A stretch of 64,000 nt of DNA, from NCBI GenBank assembly GCA_039027855.1, contig JBCCJI010000009.1, forward strand, positions 97,426-161,425, given 5' to 3'. The notes below the pieces were generated by a model. It searched no databases. It had not been told where the DNA came from and saw only the letters and a list, made by a program, of their open reading frames with translations. The stretch is from Thermohalobaculum sp039027855. GTDB taxonomy: Bacteria; Pseudomonadota; Alphaproteobacteria; Rhodobacterales; Rhodobacteraceae. Positions 52,014 to 61,266 of this stretch are shown here, one piece after another. Both the position numbers and the translations under genes were made by a program. Every line of letters starts with the position of its first letter. The first letter of the stretch is position 1.

Positions 52014-53117
52014 ATGACCGCCGTCACCGACACCAACCTGGCGCCCGACGCTGACGCCGATGCCCGGGCCGCGCGCGAGGCGCGCCGCGCCAAGCTTTTT
52101 ACCCGGATCAACAAGGTCGAGCCCTGGTTCCGCGTCATGGGCCTCAGCTTCGTGGCCCCGGTCATGCGCGCCGCCGCCGGCGACAACCCGCGCGCCCAGA
52201 TGGCCGAGATCTGGAAGCTGCTGGTCGTCCCGGTGATCGCAATCCTGATCTTCATGTTCGCCTGGGCCAAACTGGCGCCCATGGTGCAGACCTCGCTCGG
52301 CGCGGTTCCCGGCCCATCTCAGGTCTGGGAGCAGGTCGAGGTGCTGCACGAAGACCACCTGCGCGAGCGCGATAAGGAAGCCGCCTTCTACGAGCGCCTC
52401 GCCGCGCGCAACCAGCGCCTGATCGAGGCCGGGCAGGCGGATCGGGTGCGCGACCGCCTCTACACGGGCAAGCCGACCTATTACGACCAGATCTGGACCT
52501 CGCTGAAGACGGTGTTTTTTGGCTTCCTGCTCGCCACCTTTATCGCCGTCCCCATCGGCATCATGTGCGGTCTCAGCCAAACCGCCTCGGCCGCGTTCAA
52601 CCCGCTAATCCAGGTGTTCAAACCGGTCTCGCCGCTCGCCTGGCTGCCCATCGTCACCATGGTGGTCTCGGCGCTCTACACCACGAACGATGGGATGTTC
52701 TCGAAGTCATTCCTCAACTCGGCGATCACGGTGACGCTCTGTTCGCTCTGGCCGACGCTGATCAACACGGCGCTGGGCGTGAGTTCCATCGACAAGGACC
52801 TCGTCAATGTCAGCCGCGTCCTGAAGATGTCGACCTGGACCAAGATCACCAAGCTGGTGCTGCCCTCCGCGCTGCCGCTGATCTTCACGGGTCTGCGCCT
52901 CAGCCTCGGCGTTGGCTGGATGGTGCTGATCGCGGCCGAGATGCTGGCGCAGAACCCGGGCCTTGGAAAATTCGTCTGGGACGAGTTCCAGAACGGCTCC
53001 TCGCAAAGCCTCGCCAAGATCATGGTGGCCGTCTTCACCATCGGCATCATCGGCTTCCTGCTCGACCGGCTGATGTATGCCGTGCAGGCCGCCTTCACCC
53101 ACTCCGACAAGCGGTGA
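52014..53117 (+). CDS. nrtB: Nitrate ABC transporter permease
   Basis: A 367-residue permease. A cytoplasmic N-terminus of about 60 residues precedes TM1 (WKLLVVPVIAILIFMFAWAK, about residues 64-83). A long charged periplasmic segment of about 75 residues (EQVEVLHEDHLRERDKEAAF) is larger than usual for the family. The BPD_transp_1 domain follows, with the ATPase-coupling EAA-like loop in DLVNVSRVLKMSTWTKITKL and VLPSALPLIFTGLRLSLGVG. The start at 52014 gives the complete protein. The fused ATPase gene follows 5 bp later. Confidence 0.9.
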   Translation: MTAVTDTNLAPDADADARAAREARRAKLFTRINKVEPWFRVMGLSFVAPVMRAAAGDNPRAQMAEIWKLLVVPVIAILIFMFAWAKLAPMVQTSLGAVPGPSQVWEQVEVLHEDHLRERDKEAAFYERLAARNQRLIEAGQADRVRDRLYTGKPTYYDQIWTSLKTVFFGFLLATFIAVPIGIMCGLSQTASAAFNPLIQVFKPVSPLAWLPIVTMVVSALYTTNDGMFSKSFLNSAITVTLCSLWPTLINTALGVSSIDKDLVNVSRVLKMSTWTKITKLVLPSALPLIFTGLRLSLGVGWMVLIAAEMLAQNPGLGKFVWDEFQNGSSQSLAKIMVAVFTIGIIGFLLDRLMYAVQAAFTHSDKR

Positions 53118-53122
53118 GCGGC

Positions 53123-54796
53123 ATGGCGTTTCTCGAACTCAAGAATGCGTCCAAAGGCTTCGGTGAGGGCACGACTTACGAGCCGGTTCTCAAGAACATC
53201 GACCTCACCGTGGAGGAGGGGGAGTTCGTCGCGATCCTCGGCTTCTCGGGCACCGGCAAGACGACGCTGATCAACCTGTTGGCGGGGCTGGAGAAGCCGA
53301 ACAGCGGCCAAGCGCTCTACAAAGGCGCCGAGATCGAGGGGCCAGGGCCCGAGCGGGGGCTGATCTTCCAGTCCTACTCGCTGATGCCCTGGCTGACGGT
53401 GACCGGTAACGTCGCGCTCGCGGTCGACAGCGTGCATGGCCGCAAGCCGAGGGCCGAGCGCGCCGAGATCGTCGAGCGCTTCGTGAAGATGGTGGGCCTC
53501 GGCCACGCCACCGACCGCCGCCCGGCCGAGCTTTCGGGCGGCATGCGCCAGCGCGTGGCCGTGGCCCGTGCCCTCGCGATGAGCCCCGAGGTCCTGCTCA
53601 TGGATGAGCCGCTGTCCGCGCTGGATGCGCTGACCCGGGCCAACCTGCAGGACGAGATCGTGCGCATCTGGGAGGGCGACGGCAGCGAGGCGCGCAAGAC
53701 CGTCGTGCTGATCACCAACGATGTGGACGAGGCCATCCTGATGGCTGACCGGATCATCGCGCTCAATCCTGACGGCACGTTGTCAGACAGTTTCGAGGTC
53801 AACCTGCCCAGGCCCCGCAGCCGCACGGCGATGAACCACGACACGGTCTTCAAGGCACTCAGGGGCAAGGTCACGCAATACCTGATGGAGGTGGGGATCG
53901 CGGCCAAGGTCGAGGGTACACGGATCCTGCCCGATGTCGTCCCGATCCATGGCGTGCCGAAAGCCTATGCCGAGGCCGCCGGAGACGCGCGACCCGATGA
54001 GCGTTACCTGCGCTACTCGCAGCTCACCAAGATCTACCCCACACCCAAGGGCCCGCTGACGGTCGTCGACGGCGTCGATCTGACGCTGAAGAAGGGCGAA
54101 TTCATCTCGCTGATCGGCCATTCGGGCTGTGGCAAGTCGACGGTGCTGACCATGACCGCCGGGCTGAACGAGATCAGTGAAGGGGCCATCGTTCTCGACG
54201 GCAAGCACGTGGTCGACGCCGATCCTGAGCGGGCGGTGGTCTTTCAGGCGCCCTCGCTGTTTCCATGGCTAACGGCGCGCGAGAACTGCGCCATCGGGGC
54301 CGACCGGGTCTATCCCAAGGCCAGCCAGGCCGAGCGGCAGGACGTGGTGGAATACTACCTTGAGCGCGTCGGCCTCGCCGATGCCATGGACCGCCCGGCC
54401 TCGGCGCTCTCGAACGGCATGAAACAGCGCGTCGGCATCGCTCGCGCCTTCGCCCTCAGCCCCAAGCTGCTGCTGCTGGATGAGCCCTTCGGCATGCTCG
54501 ACAGCCTGACGCGTTGGGAGCTGCAGGAGGTGCTGATGGAGGTCTGGTCGCGCACCAAGGTCACCGCCGTTTGCGTCACCCATGACGTGGACGAGGCGAT
54601 CCTGCTGGCCGACCGGGTGGTGATGATGACCAATGGCCCGCGCGCGCGCATCGGCAAGATCATGGACGTCACGCTGCCCCGCCCGCGCACCCGCCGCGCG
54701 CTGCTCGAGCATCCCGACTACTACGCCTACCGCGAAGAACTGCTCGCCTTCCTCGAGGAGTACGAGCACGGCGCCCACGCCAAGAAAGCGGCATGA
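53123..54796 (+). CDS. Nitrate ABC transporter ATPase, two nucleotide-binding domains fused (NrtC/NrtD-like)
   Basis: A 557-residue protein with tandem ABC domains. Domain 1 (about 1-240) has Walker A GFSGTGKTT (40-48), Q-loop FQSYSLMPW, signature LSGGMRQR and Walker B VLLMDEPLSALD, but the H-loop reads LITNDVDEA with Asn199 in place of His. Domain 2 (about 292-545) has GHSGCGKST, FQAPSLFPW, LSNGMKQR, LLLLDEPFGMLD and a normal VTHDVDEA. The linker lacks the NrtA-like regulatory domain of cyanobacterial NrtC. One active and one degenerate site are likely. It powers nitrate import with NrtAB. Confidence 0.9.
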   Translation: MAFLELKNASKGFGEGTTYEPVLKNIDLTVEEGEFVAILGFSGTGKTTLINLLAGLEKPNSGQALYKGAEIEGPGPERGLIFQSYSLMPWLTVTGNVALAVDSVHGRKPRAERAEIVERFVKMVGLGHATDRRPAELSGGMRQRVAVARALAMSPEVLLMDEPLSALDALTRANLQDEIVRIWEGDGSEARKTVVLITNDVDEAILMADRIIALNPDGTLSDSFEVNLPRPRSRTAMNHDTVFKALRGKVTQYLMEVGIAAKVEGTRILPDVVPIHGVPKAYAEAAGDARPDERYLRYSQLTKIYPTPKGPLTVVDGVDLTLKKGEFISLIGHSGCGKSTVLTMTAGLNEISEGAIVLDGKHVVDADPERAVVFQAPSLFPWLTARENCAIGADRVYPKASQAERQDVVEYYLERVGLADAMDRPASALSNGMKQRVGIARAFALSPKLLLLDEPFGMLDSLTRWELQEVLMEVWSRTKVTAVCVTHDVDEAILLADRVVMMTNGPRARIGKIMDVTLPRPRTRRALLEHPDYYAYREELLAFLEEYEHGAHAKKAA

Positions 54797-54807
54797 GGGA
54801 GGGGATA

Positions 54808-55260
54808 ATGACCGAGATCGCATACCTGACGCCCGACGAGGCCGCGCTGGTCGACCGCTCCTTCGCCAAGCTGTTGCCGATCAGCGGGCTCGCGGCGGAG
54901 TTGTTCCATGCCCGGCTGGCCCAGACCGCGCCCAGCGTGCAGGCGGCCTTCACCGCTGGGACGACGGTCAGCGACGAGACGGCGATGCACTGGCTGGGCG
55001 TGATCGTGACCCGCCTCGACAAGCCCGAGGCACTGGAGACGGAGTTGCGCGACATCGCGGGCCGATTGGTGGCCCGCGGTCTGACCCCGGCTGATTACGA
55101 CCGGGCGGGCGAGGCGCTCCTTTGGACGGTCGAGATGGGGCTTGGCGATGCCTTCGACGACGCCACCCGCGATGCCTGGTCCAAGGCCTATGCTTTGATG
55201 TCCGAGGTGATGGTCCGCTCTGCCTATGCGCCGGCCGGAGCCGCGGCCGCGGCGGAATGA
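54808..55260 (+). CDS. Globin-fold protein lacking the proximal histidine
   Basis: A 150-residue globin-like helical protein. N-terminal LVDRSFAKLLPISGLAAELF and C-terminal DYDRAGEALLWTVEMGLGDAF, then WSKAYALMSEVM, match bacterial single-domain globins. The F-helix segment normally reading RHVxYGVxPEHY here reads RLVARGLTPADY, so Leu replaces the haem-ligating His; only two His (in FHARL and MHW) are present. It may have lost haem or bind it differently. The ATG at 54808 is preferred; an ATG at 54793 overlaps the ATPase gene stop. Its stop overlaps the next gene (ATGA), so it is part of the nitrate operon. Confidence 0.75.
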   Translation: MTEIAYLTPDEAALVDRSFAKLLPISGLAAELFHARLAQTAPSVQAAFTAGTTVSDETAMHWLGVIVTRLDKPEALETELRDIAGRLVARGLTPADYDRAGEALLWTVEMGLGDAFDDATRDAWSKAYALMSEVMVRSAYAPAGAAAAAE

Positions 55261-56606
55261 GCAGCGTGGAACGCCTTGTCGTCATCGGCGCGGGCATGGC
55301 GTCGGGCCGGATGCTGGAGCATCTGTTCGAGGCCGCGCCGGATCGCTACGCCGTGACGCTCTTCGGCGCCGAGCCGCGCGGCAACTACAACCGCATCATG
55401 CTGAGCCCGGTGCTATCGGGCGAGAAGACCTATGCCGAGATCGTCACCCATGATGCCGCCTGGTACGCCCGCCATGGCGTGACCTGCCGCTTTGGCGAGG
55501 CGGTGACCCGCATCGACCGGGCGCGCCGCGTCGTCGTCTCGGACGGGGGCGAGACCCACTATGACCGGCTGGTGATCGCCACGGGTTCGCAGCCCTTTAT
55601 CATCCCGGTGCCGGGGCATGATCTGCCAGGCGTGGTCACCTACCGCGACCTCGACGATACCGAGGCGATGATCGCCGCCGCCCGGCCGGGTGCGCGCGCC
55701 GTGGTGATCGGCGGCGGGTTGTTGGGGCTGGAGGCTGCGGCGGGCATGCGGCTGCGGGGCATGGATGTCACCGTGCTGCACCTGATGCCGCATCTGATGG
55801 AGCGCCAGCTCGATCCCTCTGCCAGCGCGCTCCTGCGCCACGAGTTGGAAGGCCGCGGCATCCGCGTCCATTGCAGCGCGAACACCAGCGCCATCACCGG
55901 GGCAGGTCAGGTGGAGGCCGTCGCGCTGGACGACGGCACCGTCTACCCGGCTGACCTCGTGTGCATGGCGGTCGGCATTCGACCGTCGACCAACCTCGCC
56001 AAGGCGGCCGATCTGGCCTGCGGGCGCGGCATCCTCGTCGATGACCAGATGCTGACCTCGGACCCTGCCATCCTGGCGCTTGGCGAATGTGCCGAGCACG
56101 ACGGCATGGTCTACGGCCTCGTCGCACCGCTCTACGACATGGCAAAGGTGGCGGCGAAGACGCTGACCGGCGCTCCCGCCGCCTACGCCCGCACCGAGAC
56201 GGCGACCAAGCTCAAGGTGACGGGCGTCGATCTCTACTCCGCCGGCGATTTCGCCCCAACCGACCCGCAGGGCGCCGCGCGCGAGGAGATCGTGTTCCGC
56301 GACCCGGCGCGCGGCATCTACAAGCGGTTGGTGCTCGAGGGCGATCATCTCGTCGGCGCGGTCATGTATGGCGACACGACCGACGGCGCCTGGTTCTTCG
56401 GCCAGATCCGGCAGCGCGCCGATGTCTCGGCGATCCGCGATACGCTGATCTTCGGGCCCGATGCGGCGGAGGCCGCACCGCTGGACCCTATGGTGGCCGC
56501 TGCAGCCTCGCCGGGTGATCCGGCAGCGCGGCAGCGGCCTTCCTCCCCGGCCGCCGCCCTGCGCGCGGCCAACGATCGACACCGCGCCGTAAGCGCCGCG
56601 GCATGA
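55257..56606 (+). CDS. NirB-type FAD/NAD(P)H oxidoreductase of nitrate assimilation
   Basis: A 449-residue flavoprotein equivalent to the N-terminal half of NirB. The FAD-binding VVIGAGMASGRMLEHLFEAA is at about residues 8-27, GNYNRIMLSPVLSGEKTY follows, the NADH-binding AVVIGGGLLGLEAAAGMRLR is at about 148 and an NirB-like domain ends near 395. It lacks the [2Fe-2S] and sirohaem domains of nitrite reductase. It most likely supplies electrons from NAD(P)H to NasA. The last 45 residues are Ala/Pro-rich. It overlaps both neighbours by 4 bp. Confidence 0.85.
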   Translation: MSSVERLVVIGAGMASGRMLEHLFEAAPDRYAVTLFGAEPRGNYNRIMLSPVLSGEKTYAEIVTHDAAWYARHGVTCRFGEAVTRIDRARRVVVSDGGETHYDRLVIATGSQPFIIPVPGHDLPGVVTYRDLDDTEAMIAAARPGARAVVIGGGLLGLEAAAGMRLRGMDVTVLHLMPHLMERQLDPSASALLRHELEGRGIRVHCSANTSAITGAGQVEAVALDDGTVYPADLVCMAVGIRPSTNLAKAADLACGRGILVDDQMLTSDPAILALGECAEHDGMVYGLVAPLYDMAKVAAKTLTGAPAAYARTETATKLKVTGVDLYSAGDFAPTDPQGAAREEIVFRDPARGIYKRLVLEGDHLVGAVMYGDTTDGAWFFGQIRQRADVSAIRDTLIFGPDAAEAAPLDPMVAAAASPGDPAARQRPSSPAAALRAANDRHRAVSAAA

Positions 56607-59269
56607 CGGCACCCGCGCCTCCCGGTTGCCCTGTGGCGACGGCCTGCCCCTATTGCGGGGTCGGCTGCGGCGTGCTCGCCACGCCCGACGGCTTCGGCGG
56701 TGCGGCAATCAAGGGCGATCCCGACCATCCCGCGAATTTCGGCCGGCTCTGCTCCAAGGGCTCGGCGCTGGGTGAGACCATCGACCTCGAAGGCCGGCTG
56801 CTGGAGCCGCGCATCAACGGTGCACCCGCCCCGTGGGACGACGCGATATCACTGGTGGCTGATCGCTTCCGCGCCGCGATCGCAGAGCACGGGCCCGACA
56901 GCGTGGCCTTCTACGTCTCGGGCCAGTTGCTGACCGAGGACTATTACGCCGCCAACAAGCTGATGAAGGGCTTCATCGGCACGGCCAATATCGACACGAA
57001 TTCCCGGCTCTGCATGGCCTCGACCGTGGTGGGGCACAAACGTGCCTTCGGTGCCGATACCGTGCCCGGCACCTACGAGGATCTGGAGGAGGCGGACTGC
57101 GTCGTCCTCGTCGGCTCCAACCTCGCCTGGTGCCACCCGGTGCTGTTTCAGCGCCTCGCCGCCGCCAAGACCGCGCGCCCGGGCATGAAGGTCGTCAATA
57201 TCGACCCGCGGCGCACCGCGACATCGGCGCTGGCGGATCTCTCGCTCCGCCTCGCGCCGGGCTCGGATGTCGCGCTGTTCAACTACCTCTTGAACCAGAT
57301 CGAGGCCGAGGGCGCGGTCGATGCCAGCTTCGTCGAGGCGCATGTCACCGGTTTTCCCGAGGCGATGGCCGAAGCCCGCCGCGCCACCCTGAAGCGCACG
57401 GCCGAGATCACCGGTCTCTCGCCCGTCGAGATCGAGGCCTTCGCCCAGCTCTGGCTGCGGCGCGAGCGGGTGGTGACGGTGTTCAGCCAGGGCGTGAACC
57501 AGTCCTCGGCCGGGGTCGACAAGGTCAACGCGATCCTGAACTGCCATCTGGCGACCGGGCGGATCGGCCGGCCCGGCATGGGTCCTTTCTCGGTCACCGG
57601 CCAGCCCAACGCCATGGGCGGGCGCGAGGTCGGCGGGCTGGCGACGACGCTCGCCTGCCATCTGGACCTGACGGTGCCGGAGCATCGCGAGGGGGTGCGC
57701 ACCTTCTGGAACGCGCCGGCGATGCCCCAGGGCAATGGGCTGAAGGCCGTCGATCTGTTCCGCGCCTCAGCCGATGGCCGGATCAAGGCGCTCTGGATCA
57801 TGTCGACCAACCCGGCGGTCAGCCTGCCCGAGGCGGATGACGTCGCCGCCGCCATCGCGGCCTGCCCCTTCGTGGTGGTCAGCGATATCATCGCCGACAC
57901 CGACACGACGCGGCTGGCCGATGTGCTGCTGCCCGCCACCGGCTGGGGCGAGAAATCCGGCACTGTCACCAATTCCGAGCGGCGGATCAGCCGGCAGCGG
58001 CCGTTCTTGCCCGCCCCCGGCCAGGCGCGCCCTGACTGGCGGATCATCGCCGATGTGGGCGCCGCCATGGGCTGGCCCGAGGCCTTCGCCTGGGAGAGCG
58101 AGGCCGCGGTGTTCCGCGAGCATGCAGCGCTGTCGGGCGTGGCCTCGTCGCTGGGTGGCGATTTCGACATCTCTGGGCTCAAGCACCTGGGCGACGCGGA
58201 GTACGACGCGCTCGATCCGGTGCAATGGCCCGTCCCCCACCATGGCGAACCGGGCGGGCGCCTGTTCGGCGAGGGCGGCTTTGCCACGCCCGACGGCCGG
58301 GCGCGTATGCTGCCGCTGGTGCATCGGGCGCCGGCAACGCCGCTTAGCCCCGAATGGCCCTTCCGTCTGAATACCGGGCGGGTGCGCGACCACTGGCACA
58401 CGATGACGCGCACGGCGAAATCCGCGCGCCTCAGCGCCCATATGGCCGAGCCCTATCTCGAGATCCATCCCGACGATGCTGCGGCCGCGGGCATCGAACC
58501 TGCAACGCTGGTCTCGGTCGAGAGCCCCTTTGCCACCGCCGTCCTGCGCGCCATCGTGACCGACCGAACCCCGCGGGGCAGCGTGTTCGCGCCCATGCAC
58601 TGGACCGCGATCACCGCGGCGCGCGGCCGGATCGACGCGCTGGTCGGCGCCGAGACCGATCCGCTGTCGGGCCAACCCGAGAGCAAGGCGCAACCGGTGA
58701 GGCTCAGCCCCTTCCGCCCCGCTTGGTATGGGTTTGCCCTGTCGCGCCGTGCCCCGCTGCCGACGACCGCCTATTGGGCCGAGGCGCGCGGCCCGGCCCA
58801 TTGGCGCGTCGAATTGGCCGGTACGGCGCAGCCCGCGGATTGGGTCGCCTTTGCGCGTACGCTGTTCGATCTGCCCGGCACGGTGGAGGCGGTGAGCGTG
58901 ATCGACAGCGCCCGGCCTGTTGCGCGCATCGCCTTCGTCGTCGACGGGCGGACAGAGGCGCTGCTGCTGACCTCGGATGCCCCGGTGGAGGCCGCGCGCG
59001 CGCCGCTTGCCGAGGCGTTCGACGCGGGCGCCGAGGCGCGGCCGATGCTGTCGGGCAGGCCCGCCGGGAACCGGCCCGATCCCGGACCGATCGTCTGCAG
59101 CTGCCATGGCATAGGGGCTAACACCATCGCCGCGGCGATCGCGGCCGAGGGTCTCTCAACCGTCGAGGCGATCGGCGCGGCATTGGGTGCGGGCACCGCC
59201 TGCGGCTCCTGCCGCCCCGAGATTGCCACCTTGCTGCAGGCCTTCCAGCCGGAGATCGCGGCCGAGTGA
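56603..59269 (+). CDS. nasA: Assimilatory nitrate reductase catalytic subunit
   Basis: An 888-residue cytoplasmic molybdoenzyme. The N-terminal [4Fe-4S] site uses Cys15, Cys18, Cys22 and Cys50 (CPYCGVGCG and RLCSKGSA). Mo-bisMGD domains follow with SRLCMASTVVGHKRAFGADT, where the Cys region matches the Mo ligand segment of Nas enzymes, and FSVTGQPNAMGGREVGGLAT. The C-terminus carries a BFD-like [2Fe-2S] domain (CSCHGIGANT, then ACGSCRPEI) as in Klebsiella-type NasA. It reduces nitrate to nitrite. The ATG overlaps the flavoprotein stop. Confidence 0.93.
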   Translation: MTAPAPPGCPVATACPYCGVGCGVLATPDGFGGAAIKGDPDHPANFGRLCSKGSALGETIDLEGRLLEPRINGAPAPWDDAISLVADRFRAAIAEHGPDSVAFYVSGQLLTEDYYAANKLMKGFIGTANIDTNSRLCMASTVVGHKRAFGADTVPGTYEDLEEADCVVLVGSNLAWCHPVLFQRLAAAKTARPGMKVVNIDPRRTATSALADLSLRLAPGSDVALFNYLLNQIEAEGAVDASFVEAHVTGFPEAMAEARRATLKRTAEITGLSPVEIEAFAQLWLRRERVVTVFSQGVNQSSAGVDKVNAILNCHLATGRIGRPGMGPFSVTGQPNAMGGREVGGLATTLACHLDLTVPEHREGVRTFWNAPAMPQGNGLKAVDLFRASADGRIKALWIMSTNPAVSLPEADDVAAAIAACPFVVVSDIIADTDTTRLADVLLPATGWGEKSGTVTNSERRISRQRPFLPAPGQARPDWRIIADVGAAMGWPEAFAWESEAAVFREHAALSGVASSLGGDFDISGLKHLGDAEYDALDPVQWPVPHHGEPGGRLFGEGGFATPDGRARMLPLVHRAPATPLSPEWPFRLNTGRVRDHWHTMTRTAKSARLSAHMAEPYLEIHPDDAAAAGIEPATLVSVESPFATAVLRAIVTDRTPRGSVFAPMHWTAITAARGRIDALVGAETDPLSGQPESKAQPVRLSPFRPAWYGFALSRRAPLPTTAYWAEARGPAHWRVELAGTAQPADWVAFARTLFDLPGTVEAVSVIDSARPVARIAFVVDGRTEALLLTSDAPVEAARAPLAEAFDAGAEARPMLSGRPAGNRPDPGPIVCSCHGIGANTIAAAIAAEGLSTVEAIGAALGAGTACGSCRPEIATLLQAFQPEIAAE

Positions 59270-59697
59270 GGCCGGGCGATGATGCGGTGTTCGAGGCGGG
59301 AGCCGGACTGGTCGAGCCAGCCCATCGGGCACCCGCCACCGAGCGCGGCAGCAGTACCAAAAAAGAGGTCGTTAAACCGCCACGGACCAAGGCGCGATTA
59401 AGGCATCATTAAGGTTCCGACGGCGGCCATCAGGCCGAATCATGAAGGCCAGATCCATTCAGGTGCTGCTAGTCGTACTTCGCGCAGAAGTTGTAGCGAG
59501 ATCGTTAGGCGCGAAAACTTCAACCGCTGGCTTCAATTTCTGGGCCTTTTGCGCGTTGAACGGCCTGGCTACCCGCTGATCACCCGGTGGCCCCTGTGCC
59601 AATGGCGGACAACGCACATCTCAGTTGACATTGTTTCGCCACACGCACCTCCTGAGGTTGTGGGGAGTTGGATTGTATAGGTGTCGCCGTGCTTGGT
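59270..59697. promoter_or_regulatory. Intergenic region before the Tad-like genes, with CtrA-like box
   Basis: No gene is supported in these 428 bp, which are more AT-rich than the surroundings. TTAA at 59398-59401 and TTAA at 59409-59412, separated by 7 nt, match the CtrA consensus TTAA-N7-TTAA; the same bases form a direct repeat ATTAAGG with an 11-bp period. An isolated TTAA lies at 59372-59375. CtrA controls pili and motility genes in Rhodobacteraceae. A TTGACA at 59625-59630 has no convincing -10 partner. Confidence 0.4.
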
Positions 59698-61266
59698 ATG
59701 CGTAGGAAAGCTGTTCGCCCGAAGCCCATCGACCGCGCTGTTGCGGCGCTGTGCGATGACCCAAGGCGGGCCGAAACGAAGACGCGGCGCCGCGCCATCC
59801 TCCTCCGTCAGCTGCACGAGTTTGCCGCTCAGGACGAAAGGGGCGCCATCACCCTTTTGATGGTTGTGCTCTTTATCCTGATGATCCTGGCCACCGGGAC
59901 GGCGCTGGATTTTGCGGAGCATGAGAGCGAGCGGGCTGACTTGCAGTCGGCGGTCGATCGCGGTGTGCTCGCGGCCGCCTCGATGCGCCAGACCCTCGCC
60001 GCCGACAAGGATGGTGACGACGGCCCGATCGAGGATCTGATCCGCAAATACGTGGCCACGCGCTCCCTGTCGGACCGCAACGTCACCCTGTCGATCAACG
60101 AGGATTTTCAGGCGACATCGCGTGAGATCGCGGTCACCGCGAACTACGATATGGGCACGCGGTTCCTCAACATGGTGGGGAAGCCGTCGCTGCCCATCGC
60201 CGTCAACTCCGGTGCGCTCGAGAAGGACGCGGCCGTCGAGATCTCGCTGATCTTCGACACGTCGGGGTCGATGGATGGCAACGGGACTGACCCGGCGAAA
60301 CTCAACAGCTTCAAGATCGCCGCGGGCAAATTCGTCGATCAGATGCTGTCGGATAACGACCAGAAAAAGACCTCGATGAACATGGTCCAGTACGACTGGC
60401 TCGTGAACCCGGGTCCGTGGATGTATGAGCGTGTGGTCGGTTCAGCGCCGACTGGCGGGCAGGGATCGTGCTACGAGTCCACGCTGACCGACCTGAATGC
60501 TTCGCCCGGAACGATCCCAGCCCTCGGGGCCGGGTCGGGGCGGCGCCAGATCGTCGATGCGCGGGAGCTCAAGCTTTCGGAAGACGGCGGCGCCAACTCT
60601 TATCTGCCGCCCGCGTCCTGGCCCGGTGGTGTTTGGACCGATATCTGCGCGCCCGACGAAGCCGCCATCAAGTATCTCCAGTACGATGCTGCCGGCCTGT
60701 TCGAGACGATCGGCGTCAAGAAGGTGCCCGACCTGATCAATGGCGGCGACCAGATCGTGCTCGATACGTCGGTGACGGGGATCGAGGCTGACGGCTCCAC
60801 CGGCACCTACTGGGCGTTGCAGTGGGGTCTGGCCCTGCTCAATCCAGCGTCTCAGCCGGTGATGGCGCAGATGGCGGCCCCCTCGGTCGGCCTGGTCGAC
60901 CCGGCCTTTGCGGATCGGCCCGTGTCGTTCTCGGCGGCCAAGACCTCAAAATATGTGGTGCTGCTGACCGATGGCATGATGAACATCCAGGGTGACTACT
61001 ACTCCCCCCCGGGTGCGACCGGCCCGACCGGCCTGCCGACCCAGTTCGAGGTTGAGAGCGCGTTCAAGGGTCTCTGCAGCTGGGCCAAGGATCCGACGCG
61101 CGACATCACCATCTTCACCGTGTCCTATGAGACGATCCCGCAGGCCGAGGCGCTGATGAACGCTTGCGCCTCGCCGGGTCTCGCCTTCCGTGCCGACCAA
61201 GGCAATATCGACAGCGTGTTCGAACAGATCGCCGACACGATCGAGCGTCTGCGCCTGGTGCTCTGA
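59698..61266 (+). CDS. TadG-like protein with von Willebrand factor A domain
   Basis: A 522-residue protein. After about 45 cytoplasmic residues comes the pseudopilin-like ERGAITLLMVVLFILMILAT (about residues 43-62), then a TadE/G-like helix (LDFAEHESERADLQSAVDRG). The vWA domain has the MIDAS motif DTSGSM at Asp187 and its later KYVVLLTDGMMN strand near residue 410. Such proteins act with Flp/Tad pili or surface adhesion. ATG at 59698 is used; a TTG at 59668 preceded by GGGGAG is an alternative. Its stop overlaps the next start (TGATG). Confidence 0.85.
   Translation: MRRKAVRPKPIDRAVAALCDDPRRAETKTRRRAILLRQLHEFAAQDERGAITLLMVVLFILMILATGTALDFAEHESERADLQSAVDRGVLAAASMRQTLAADKDGDDGPIEDLIRKYVATRSLSDRNVTLSINEDFQATSREIAVTANYDMGTRFLNMVGKPSLPIAVNSGALEKDAAVEISLIFDTSGSMDGNGTDPAKLNSFKIAAGKFVDQMLSDNDQKKTSMNMVQYDWLVNPGPWMYERVVGSAPTGGQGSCYESTLTDLNASPGTIPALGAGSGRRQIVDARELKLSEDGGANSYLPPASWPGGVWTDICAPDEAAIKYLQYDAAGLFETIGVKKVPDLINGGDQIVLDTSVTGIEADGSTGTYWALQWGLALLNPASQPVMAQMAAPSVGLVDPAFADRPVSFSAAKTSKYVVLLTDGMMNIQGDYYSPPGATGPTGLPTQFEVESAFKGLCSWAKDPTRDITIFTVSYETIPQAEALMNACASPGLAFRADQGNIDSVFEQIADTIERLRLVL

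Noticed and set aside
59625..59653. Sigma-70 promoter with TTGACA
   Set aside because: The position 17 bp downstream reads CCTCCT-like sequence and not a -10 element.
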